From NCBI RefSeq assembly GCF_007830445.1, contig NZ_VLKR01000006.1, positions 124,001 through 188,000 of the forward strand: a stretch of 64,000 bases of DNA. Direction: 5' to 3'. The position numbers and the translations under genes were made by a program. Positions 14,811 to 21,784 of this stretch are shown one piece after another (the first letter of the stretch is position 1; every line of letters starts with the position of its first letter). The notes under the pieces were generated by a model, which worked only from the letters and a program-made list of their open reading frames with translations, made no database searches and was not told the origin of the DNA. Source of the DNA: Sphingobacterium siyangense. Its GTDB lineage: Bacteria > Bacteroidota > Bacteroidia > Sphingobacteriales > Sphingobacteriaceae.

Positions 14811-16728
14811 CCTTTTAGAATATACCCTTTCCTTACGTGACCGGATGAGCGCGGCGATGAGACAGATCGGAGTCAACTCTGATGGTGCGCTCAATCGCTT
14901 TGCGAACCTCCAGCGCCAGGCGCGTGAGGTGGAACTGGCCATGGCACAGTTCGGCCGTACGACGGGTACATTGAGGCAGCGCCTGGAGCTGTTGCGTGCC
15001 GAGCGCGAATGGATACCGACATCCAACATACGTGCGATCAGGCGGTACAATCAGGAGATCCAGGATCTGGAACGCCAGATCGCACAGCTGGAGCGTACAG
15101 GGCAGCGTATGCCGGGCATGTTTGCCCAGGCATTTCAGGCCATACCTTTTGCCGGATTCTTTACCAATCCGCTGATCGTGGCCGGTGCCGCTGCCGGGCA
15201 GGCTTTACGCCTGGGGATCCAGCAGGATCTACAGAACACCTCTTTTGAAGTATTGCTGAATTCTGAGGAGGCCGCAAAGAAAATGGTGGCCGATATCACC
15301 AAGTACGGTATGGAAACCCCGTACGATAAAATGGGCCTGGGCGAAAATGCCAAAACGATGCTCTCGTTCGGTATTGCCTCCCAGAAGATCATGCCGACGC
15401 TAAAGGCGATCGGTGATATTGCCATGGGGGACGCTAATAAGATGAGCTCGCTCACATTGGCCTACTCGCAGATGTCGTCCACGGGTAAACTGATGGGTCA
15501 GGATCTTTTGCAGATGATCAATGCCGGGTTCAATCCGCTCAATGAGATCTCCAAAACGACGGGCAAATCCATCGGCCAGCTGAAAGAAGAAATGGAAAAG
15601 GGCAAGATATCGACCAAAATGGTTGAAGATGCCTTTATGGGCGCCACCAAAGAGGGCGGCCAGTTCCACAACATGGCGGTCAAGATGGGCCAGACGATGG
15701 GCGGTAAATGGGCGCAGTTCATGGACAATGTGAGCGAAAAGTTCCTGATCCTGTACGGTGTGATCAGTCCGGCCACCATGGCGCTGATTGATCTGGGGGG
15801 CGCGGCGCTGGATGCAGTATTTAACGGTATCGGCTGGCTCGTGGATAAGTTCCAGGAGGGCAATCCCGTCATCTGGGGGATCACTATTGCCCTGGGCGTG
15901 GTGACCAGTGCACTGATGATCATGAAAGCGGCGACCATGGCACAGGCTGCCTGGACGACCATATCCACACTGGCCATCAATATGAGCACAAAAGCCTGGT
16001 GGCTCAACAATGCGGCCATGCTGGCGAATCCTGTCACCTGGATCGTTGCCGGTGTGATCGCACTGATCGCGCTGATCGGACTGCTGATCTATAAGGTGGA
16101 CGGCTGGGGTGAAGCCTGGAAACATACCGTTAATGCGATCAAGTTCCTTTTCGGCGGACTGATGGGCTCGCTCAAACTGGGCTGGCTGGAATCCGAAAAC
16201 TTTTTGCTTTCGGGTATCGACAAGATCAGGATCGCCTGGTATAAGCTCAAGGGGCTATGGGATTCCGAGGGCGCGCAGCTGGCAATTGATGAAATTACCC
16301 GGCGCAGCGAGGAGCGGCAGCAGGCTGTTACCCAGACACGCAACCAGGCGAAATCGGACTATGCAGCAGCATGGCAGGAAACCAAAAAAGCGGCGGGATC
16401 GCTCAAATGGAACGATAAGGGTATCGGTGACTTTACCCGTGAGATGAAATCCAAACTGGGTATCGCGACGCCGGCCGGGGTTCCGGGCGCAAATATGGTA
16501 AACAGCAACCTGGCTGGTGGAAATGGTAACAAGGATAAGGACAAATCCAATGAGGCCATGGCCACCGGCGGTACAAAACACAATTACATCACCATTAACC
16601 TGGACAGCCTGATCAGGGCACTGACAATACAGGGAAATGATTTTAAGGATACAGCAGATCAGATGACCACGCAGACACAGGACGCATTGCTCCGGTTGCT
16701 TGCGATGGCCACAACAGCAAACAGTTAA
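14803..16728 (+). CDS. Tape measure protein
   Basis: A 641-residue protein. The N-terminus is helical (LRDRMSAAMRQIG, coiled coil to ~residue 105). Then comes the tape measure N-domain core with LNSEEAAKKMV, LGENAKTMLSFGI, and the strongly conserved GQDLLQMINAGFNPLNEIS. Two hydrophobic stretches lie near residues 360-380 and 400-430 (VTWIVAGVIALIALIGLLIY). A charged, low-complexity C-terminus follows. It sets tail length and is ejected with the DNA; membrane segments may help channel formation. By phage standards this tape is short, suggesting a tail of modest length. Confidence 0.88.
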   Translation: MSNLLEYTLSLRDRMSAAMRQIGVNSDGALNRFANLQRQAREVELAMAQFGRTTGTLRQRLELLRAEREWIPTSNIRAIRRYNQEIQDLERQIAQLERTGQRMPGMFAQAFQAIPFAGFFTNPLIVAGAAAGQALRLGIQQDLQNTSFEVLLNSEEAAKKMVADITKYGMETPYDKMGLGENAKTMLSFGIASQKIMPTLKAIGDIAMGDANKMSSLTLAYSQMSSTGKLMGQDLLQMINAGFNPLNEISKTTGKSIGQLKEEMEKGKISTKMVEDAFMGATKEGGQFHNMAVKMGQTMGGKWAQFMDNVSEKFLILYGVISPATMALIDLGGAALDAVFNGIGWLVDKFQEGNPVIWGITIALGVVTSALMIMKAATMAQAAWTTISTLAINMSTKAWWLNNAAMLANPVTWIVAGVIALIALIGLLIYKVDGWGEAWKHTVNAIKFLFGGLMGSLKLGWLESENFLLSGIDKIRIAWYKLKGLWDSEGAQLAIDEITRRSEERQQAVTQTRNQAKSDYAAAWQETKKAAGSLKWNDKGIGDFTREMKSKLGIATPAGVPGANMVNSNLAGGNGNKDKDKSNEAMATGGTKHNYITINLDSLIRALTIQGNDFKDTADQMTTQTQDALLRLLAMATTANS

Positions 16729-16730
16729 TT

Positions 16731-17411
16731 ATGGCACTATCAAATCAGGATATATTATTTGCTTCACTGGTAGGCAGCGAGGTGGTCAAACTGGTACCAC
16801 GGTTTACGGCACTGGAAAATGAACTGGCAAAACACGTATTGCCCACGGTTCCTTTTTTACCGATCAGGAACCAGCTGGGGATCGATACCGGCCGGCCATC
16901 GGAGATTATCGGCGATATCTGGCAGGCAGACCGGCCACAGGCAGAATCAGAACAGTTTTTCCCGTTATCCCTGTCAATTGATGAGGGGAAAACCTATTTT
17001 TTACTGCCCTATGAGCCAATGATCACGATCAGCAGTAAGAATAATGTGGTCAAGCGCAATGTGGCCAAACAGGATCCTAATAGGGATCAGAGCTTTCAGG
17101 GAACGATAAAGGAGCGCTGGAGCCGGGACGATTATCAGATCCAGATCACTGGTTACTTGATGGGCTCAATGCTCACTGGTAATGTGGAGGATTGTTTTCC
17201 TTTAAAGGATTTTGTGAGATTAAAAAATGTCTTGACTACTGCTAAGAAGATAATGATAAAATGTCCGCCGCTTGAACAGTTGGGAATAAATTTTATAGTC
17301 ATCGAAGATTTTAGTTTCCCCTTTACCAAGGGTGAGAATGTGCAGGCTTACAACATCAAAGCGTTATCGGACTTTAGTTATCAACTTTTAATCGAGGAAA
17401 AAGATGTTTAA
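16731..17411 (+). CDS. Baseplate-region protein (DUF6046-like)
   Basis: A 226-residue protein right after the tape measure (two-base gap), overlapping the next gene by eight bases. It contains a mixed strand pattern (KTYFLLPYEPMITISSKNNVVKRNV) and the block GTIKERWSRDDYQIQITGYLMG, seen in Bacteroidota phage proteins that occupy the place of Mu gp43. The usual neighbour function is at the tail tip, next to the hub. I infer a baseplate connector role from order; there is no catalytic motif. Confidence 0.6.
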   Translation: MALSNQDILFASLVGSEVVKLVPRFTALENELAKHVLPTVPFLPIRNQLGIDTGRPSEIIGDIWQADRPQAESEQFFPLSLSIDEGKTYFLLPYEPMITISSKNNVVKRNVAKQDPNRDQSFQGTIKERWSRDDYQIQITGYLMGSMLTGNVEDCFPLKDFVRLKNVLTTAKKIMIKCPPLEQLGINFIVIEDFSFPFTKGENVQAYNIKALSDFSYQLLIEEKDV

Positions 17412-18378
17412 CATGACCTGGCAGATCAAGTTCACCACAGATGGACGTACCTATGAGCTCCGCACGCTGGAAAGCTGTGAGATCGAATGCTCCGTGGATA
17501 ACCTTGCTGACAGGGCAAAGATTATTTTGCCCGAAGCGGTGATCAACCGTGTTCTCCAGATCGAAGGTAAAATCAAACGCGGATCCAAAGTCGTGATCCA
17601 GCTGGGCTATGACAACGAACTGGTAAATGAATTTGAGGGCTATGTCGAAAAGATCACAAACGACGGTTCACTGGTGATCCACTGTGAGGACAGTCTTTTT
17701 CTGTTCCGCGTGTCGGTTCCCGATGTGCAGCTCAAACCGACATCGGTCAAAAAGATCGCCGAGTACCTGATCGCTCATATAGATAAATCCTATAAGCTTT
17801 CCTGTGATTATACGATAAACTATGAAAAGTTTACGATCCATCAGGCTACAGGTTACGATGTGCTCAAGAAGCTCCAGGAGGAAACAAAGGCAAACATCTA
17901 CTTTGATTCGCAGGCCAAAGTATTGCATATCCATCCCCCGTATATCGAAAAGGCGGGCTCTGTAGTCTACTCCATGAGCCGGAATATTGAAAAAAGTTCA
18001 CTGGAGTATAAGCAGGCCATAGATAAAAAAATTGAGGTAACGGTCGAAAGTACCGACACCAAGGGAAAAATGAAGTCGATCACCGTGGGGACTACCGGTG
18101 GCGACAAGCAGACTTTTAAAGTAGGTCCGATGAGTGAACAGGATATGCGATCAGTGGCCAAAGCCGCCTTGTTGCGTGGCAGCTATGACGGTTATGAGGG
18201 TAGTTTTGACAGCTGGCTGATCCCACAGGTCGCACCCGGCTATTCGGCAAAGATAGTTGACCATGATTATCCCTATAAAACGGGATGGTATTATGTGGTG
18301 AGCGTAAAAACAAATTTTAGTGCGTCCGGTGGCGTGCGTACGATTACTCCGGGCATAAAATTGAGTTCAAATGGATAA
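17404..18378 (+). CDS. Baseplate hub protein (gpD / gp44-like)
   Basis: A 324-residue protein corresponding to the late control gpD / T4 gp27-type hub. The N-terminal barrel includes ADRAKIILPEAV and KRGSKVVIQLGYDNEL; the middle has KPTSVKKIAEYLIAH and a typical hub element ATGYDVLKKLQEETKANIYFD; the end contains AALLRGSYDGYEGSFDSWLIPQVAPGYSAKI. These features are characteristic of hub proteins, which form the ring at the tail end that carries the spike. The next gene (spike) starts eight bases inside it. Confidence 0.82.
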   Translation: MFNMTWQIKFTTDGRTYELRTLESCEIECSVDNLADRAKIILPEAVINRVLQIEGKIKRGSKVVIQLGYDNELVNEFEGYVEKITNDGSLVIHCEDSLFLFRVSVPDVQLKPTSVKKIAEYLIAHIDKSYKLSCDYTINYEKFTIHQATGYDVLKKLQEETKANIYFDSQAKVLHIHPPYIEKAGSVVYSMSRNIEKSSLEYKQAIDKKIEVTVESTDTKGKMKSITVGTTGGDKQTFKVGPMSEQDMRSVAKAALLRGSYDGYEGSFDSWLIPQVAPGYSAKIVDHDYPYKTGWYYVVSVKTNFSASGGVRTITPGIKLSSNG

Positions 18379-18874
18379 GAACAGTCAGGTAAAGGATGCT
18401 TTAAAGAAAGCCCTGGGTATCATGGTCAATTATCCGATCCGTGGAGAGGTGACGGCCGTATCCGGTCAGACCTGTACGGTGCAGCTGGTCACGGGGCTGG
18501 AAGTGGATGAGGTAAAAATGAAAGCGGTCGTTTCCCAGGGGAGTGACTACTTCATGCTGATACCTGCCATCGGATCAAGTGTACTGATGCTGTCGGACGA
18601 TGGTTCGCTCGACACGCTGACCATTATCCAGGTCGATCAGGTGCAGCGCTTTGAACTGATGCAGTCCGGTCTTAAGATCGTATTTGACAGTAGCGACAAA
18701 AAGGTCGCGATCAGCAATAATTCGGTATCGCTCAAGTCGCTTATGGATGATCTGGTCGATATCCTGAAAACATTGAAGCTATTTACCAATATGGGGCCGT
18801 CAGGCACCGCATTGCCGGATAGCATGGTCAAGATCGAACGGTTACAGCAGAACATTAACAGTCTTTTAAAATAG
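18371..18874 (+). CDS. Baseplate spike protein (gpV / gp45-like)
   Basis: A 167-residue protein with an N-terminal OB-fold region (IRGEVTAVSGQTCTVQLVTG and KAVVSQGSDYFMLIPAIGSSVLM), followed by a short beta segment (LKIVFDSSDKKVAISNNSVSL) that could build the needle, and a helical C-terminus. This is the order expected of gpV-type spikes that pierce the outer membrane. It is small compared with P2 gpV and has no obvious metal-binding HxH tip, so the tip may be provided by another protein. Confidence 0.75.
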   Translation: MDKNSQVKDALKKALGIMVNYPIRGEVTAVSGQTCTVQLVTGLEVDEVKMKAVVSQGSDYFMLIPAIGSSVLMLSDDGSLDTLTIIQVDQVQRFELMQSGLKIVFDSSDKKVAISNNSVSLKSLMDDLVDILKTLKLFTNMGPSGTALPDSMVKIERLQQNINSLLK

Positions 18875-18880
18875 ATTTAA

Positions 18881-19090
18881 ATGGCACTTAATAAACAGGA
18901 ATTGAAAAGCGGAATTGTCTCGATCGTTCGGGACATGCAAAAAAGGGATGCCGATTCGGTGGAGGAATTTGCCGAGCGTCTGGCAGGCGCGATTGATACC
19001 TATGTGAAAGGTGCAAAGATCACCTATACGTCGGGTCTGGTCGCTCCAAATGGTGCAGTGACAGGAACGTTTAACGGTAAACTGGAGTAA
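18881..19090 (+). CDS. Small baseplate-region protein, unknown
   Basis: A 69-residue protein in the baseplate cluster, six bases after the spike gene and three before the gp25-like gene. The first half is helical and charged (ELKSGIVSIVRDMQKRD, VEEFAERLAGAIDTYV) and the second is Gly/Thr-rich (YTSGLVAPNGAVTGTFNGKLE). The glycine-rich tail could be a beta element that joins a spike or baseplate trimer; this is speculation. I recognise no family. Confidence 0.55.
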   Translation: MALNKQELKSGIVSIVRDMQKRDADSVEEFAERLAGAIDTYVKGAKITYTSGLVAPNGAVTGTFNGKLE

Positions 19091-19093
19091 AAA

Positions 19094-19429
19094 ATGAAAG
19101 GTGTAGGAATCCAATTTGGCAATTTGATCACGCCCGAAGATCAGCTGGATCTTAAGATTGATATCAAGCGTGACAGCGAGGGAAAGATCGTTAGCGGTCT
19201 GGTGATCGGCAATACGGTCGAGCAGAACAAGGCCGTGATCCTGATCAGTTACCAGGGCGAATTTAAAAGCGATCCCGATCTGGGTGTCGGACTGGAGGAT
19301 ATCCTGCTGGATGAGGATTATCTAAAATACAGGCACCGGATCCGTGAGCATTTCGCAAAGGATGACCTTAAGGTCACAAGACTGGATTTATACAAGGACA
19401 AACCCATTATCATCAATGCAGAATACTAA
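19094..19429 (+). CDS. Baseplate wedge protein (gpW / gp25-like)
   Basis: A 111-residue protein. Its central pattern (QNKAVILISYQGEFKSDPDLGVGLEDILLDED) followed by HRIREHFAKDDLKVTRL resembles the gp25/gpW family, the wedge protein that seeds sheath assembly. In Mu the equivalent is gp46. It lies just before the LysM-like protein, overlapping it by 14 bases, and before the J-like gene, as expected. Length agrees with the family. Confidence 0.72.
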   Translation: MKGVGIQFGNLITPEDQLDLKIDIKRDSEGKIVSGLVIGNTVEQNKAVILISYQGEFKSDPDLGVGLEDILLDEDYLKYRHRIREHFAKDDLKVTRLDLYKDKPIIINAEY

Positions 19430-19706
19430 GATAAAACAGGGACAGAGTCTTTTTGATGCGACCATCGAAACGACCGGAGATGTGGAAAATGTTTTTTCCA
19501 CGGCACTTTCCAACGGTGTGGGCATTACGGACGATATCCCGGTGATGAGTCCGGTCAAGGTTGAGGGAACGGTAAAGCCACAGATCACGAACCTGTTTGG
19601 CAGCACCCATTCACCGGCCACATCCATTGCTCCAGATGAACAGCTGGGTGAATCAAATGCCGGTATCGGCTATTGGATCGTAGAGGTAGACTTTCAAGTA
19701 AAATAA
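19416..19706 (+). CDS. LysM-like tail protein (gpX-type)
   Basis: From the ATG at 19416 this is 96 residues. Its first half (KIKQGQSLFDATIETTGDVENVF then LSNGVGITDDIPVMSPVKV) has LysM-type spacing. LysM-like tail proteins (gpX) sit at the tube-hub interface of contractile tails. An upstream in-frame start would lie deep inside the wedge gene and is unlikely. It is followed by the J-like gene after one base. The C-terminal half has no recognised domain. Confidence 0.6.
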   Translation: MQNTKIKQGQSLFDATIETTGDVENVFSTALSNGVGITDDIPVMSPVKVEGTVKPQITNLFGSTHSPATSIAPDEQLGESNAGIGYWIVEVDFQVK

Positions 19707-19707
19707 T

Positions 19708-20589
19708 ATGGCTAGAACATTAAACGACATAAAACAGGCTGTTAAGATCAGCTTTATGGCCAATGAAACATTGGCACAGTCCTATGGCTTTGCCGTGGGT
19801 GCCGAGTTTGATGCCGAATTCTCCAAGGTCAGTTTTGAAAAGATCCTGATCGAGGTCATGGCTTTCATCACCTGGACGCTGGAGTCACTATTTGATGTGC
19901 ATGCAAACAACGTGAGCGATACCATCGCGAACCTTAAGCCGCATTCATTGCGCTGGTACCGGAGTAAAGCGAAAGCATTTCAATTTGGTTATGGCCTGAT
20001 CGAGGATAGCGACCAGTACGACAATACCGGTCTAACGGATGAACAGATAACCGCTTCGCAAATCATCAAATATTGCGCCGTTAATGAAGCGGTAAATGAA
20101 AGCCGCCTGATCATCAAGATTGCTACCGAAGATTCGGACGGTAACCTGCAGCCGATCACTGGGGAGCAGCTCACAGCATTCAAGGAATACTTGAGCGAGG
20201 TCAAGGATGCAGGCAATACCATAACCGTGACAAATTATCTGCCGGATCTGCTCTATCTGACGATGGTCATCTATTATGATCCTTTGATATTCGCACCGGA
20301 TGGAACGCTTTTGATCGATGGCAGCCGTCCGGTTGAAAAGGCGATCAATACCTTTCTGAAAAACCTGCCGTTTAACGGGGTTCTGCAACTTGTCAAGCTT
20401 GTCGATGCCTTACAGCAGGTGGAGGGTGTAGAAATACCGCACATTGTATCAGCTTCGAGTGCATGGATCAATCCTACGTCCGGTGGTTATAATCCACCCG
20501 TAGCAATCGGGGTGTACAAGATTCCGGAAAGCGGATACTTTAAACCGAAAGATTTTTCAAACATCACTTATCAGCCGTACAATGGATAG
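19708..20589 (+). CDS. Baseplate J-like protein (Mu gp47-like)
   Basis: A 293-residue protein. The first 90 residues (FEKILIEVMAFITWTLESLFDVHANNV, then RWYRSKAKAFQFG) and the later LTAFKEYLSEVK, VEKAINTFLKNLPFNGVLQLVKLVDALQQVEGVE match the baseplate J family of Mu/P2-type phages, which builds the wedge around the hub. Some databases label Bacteroidota members as nucleotidyltransferase; I see no nucleotidyltransferase motif here. It overlaps the next gene by eight bases. Confidence 0.78.
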   Translation: MARTLNDIKQAVKISFMANETLAQSYGFAVGAEFDAEFSKVSFEKILIEVMAFITWTLESLFDVHANNVSDTIANLKPHSLRWYRSKAKAFQFGYGLIEDSDQYDNTGLTDEQITASQIIKYCAVNEAVNESRLIIKIATEDSDGNLQPITGEQLTAFKEYLSEVKDAGNTITVTNYLPDLLYLTMVIYYDPLIFAPDGTLLIDGSRPVEKAINTFLKNLPFNGVLQLVKLVDALQQVEGVEIPHIVSASSAWINPTSGGYNPPVAIGVYKIPESGYFKPKDFSNITYQPYNG

Positions 20590-21052
20590 AATATTCGCAG
20601 TCGATTTCAAGAAAGTCATCCTGAACTTTTTGCCAAAGTTCTTTAGGCGCAAAAGGATCTTTGCGCTGATCGACGCCTTTACATCGGGATTGCGTACCGT
20701 TTACCTGTTATTTTTGAGCAAGCGCAACGACGATAACAAAGAGCTCCAGATCACACCGCAGGTTTGCATCCTTAGACGCGTTCTGAACGATTATTTTGAT
20801 GGAAGCAACCGAACGATCAGGATTGAAGATGCGAACCTGCATGAGCGTTCTTACATCTTTACCGAGGGTGAGCAGCGCCCCCTGTTCCTGGGCGAACGTG
20901 CGATATATACAGCAGATGAATTGCGCAGCGGAACCGGCTTTGTGGTGATCGTACCCGAAGCCCTCAACAATACAGCAGAAACGGCCCGTTTAAAGGCCAT
21001 GATCAACAAATACAAATTAGCAGGCACCAAATACATTATCAGATATGAATAA
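20582..21052 (+). CDS. Tail tip protein (Mu gp48-like)
   Basis: A 156-residue protein between J and the fibre genes, the place of Mu gp48/gpI. The start is basic (FKKVILNFLPKFFRRKRIFALIDAF), with a hydrophobic stretch that is likely a buried helix rather than a membrane span. The middle has TPQVCILRRVLNDYFDGSNRTIRI and the end is helical (TARLKAMINKYKLAGTKYIIRYE). It overlaps both neighbours by eight bases. A role linking wedge to fibre is inferred from position. Confidence 0.6.
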   Translation: MDRIFAVDFKKVILNFLPKFFRRKRIFALIDAFTSGLRTVYLLFLSKRNDDNKELQITPQVCILRRVLNDYFDGSNRTIRIEDANLHERSYIFTEGEQRPLFLGERAIYTADELRSGTGFVVIVPEALNNTAETARLKAMINKYKLAGTKYIIRYE

Positions 21053-21782
21053 GGTCAATTTTGAACAGACAGGCGGTTTTCCGCTAGAAACAAATACACT
21101 TTCATTTTTACAGTCGGCCTATGGCCAGTTATCGGGACTAGCTGGTCTCGGAGGTCAGAACTATATCCTGAACGGATGTACAGTTGTCGGCGGTAACGTC
21201 ACAGACGGAACCATCGTCATTGATGGCGAGGTGCTGCCATTCGTTGGAGGGCCTAAATTAGCACGTGTAATCATCGAAGAAACCGTAACCGATAAAACCT
21301 TTGAAGACGGTGTCAGTAAGCCCGTATACTACACGCGAGTGGCTAAGATGGTAGTTGCCGGCGGTGTGATGGATTTCGATTCGCTTAAACGCGTATCCAA
21401 CCTGCTTGCAATGGCTGACCGGATCAAGGATCAGGAAGTGATGCAGTGGACGCCTCTAAGTAATTATCCTAATAATGTTATAGATCTAAATGTATCGGAA
21501 TGTTGGATGTTTAAAATGGGGAAGTTAGTCATTCTATCCGGTAATATCGTTTTTACATTTTTAGGGACTGGAACGCAATTAGGATTGGTTGTTAACGGTT
21601 TTCCAGCAATCGGTAATATAGCCGGACAGCAAAATGGTATAGCAAGAACTTTTAAGGTTCCAGATCAGTCGACCGCCTTTTTTACACAATGCTTTACGAA
21701 CCCTGCCCTTAATTTCTCTGTCAACGCTCCAGCGAATACAAAATGGGCCGTTGAGTTTTCAATCACTTTATACACTGTCTAG
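21045..21782 (+). CDS. Tail fibre-like adaptor protein
   Basis: A 245-residue protein. The N-terminal 130 residues (EQTGGFPLETNTLSFLQSAYGQL, NYILNGCTVVGGNVTDGTIVIDGEVLPF) have the feel of a baseplate-attached fibre base seen in Bacteroidota phages. After about residue 135 (nt ~21450) base composition becomes AT-rich and the protein changes to an Asn/Phe-rich beta domain ending FSITLYTV, which may be a receptor-binding tip. It is followed by the large fibre gene after two bases. The sharp change suggests module exchange. Confidence 0.6.
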   Translation: MNKVNFEQTGGFPLETNTLSFLQSAYGQLSGLAGLGGQNYILNGCTVVGGNVTDGTIVIDGEVLPFVGGPKLARVIIEETVTDKTFEDGVSKPVYYTRVAKMVVAGGVMDFDSLKRVSNLLAMADRIKDQEVMQWTPLSNYPNNVIDLNVSECWMFKMGKLVILSGNIVFTFLGTGTQLGLVVNGFPAIGNIAGQQNGIARTFKVPDQSTAFFTQCFTNPALNFSVNAPANTKWAVEFSITLYTV

Positions 21783-21784
21783 TC

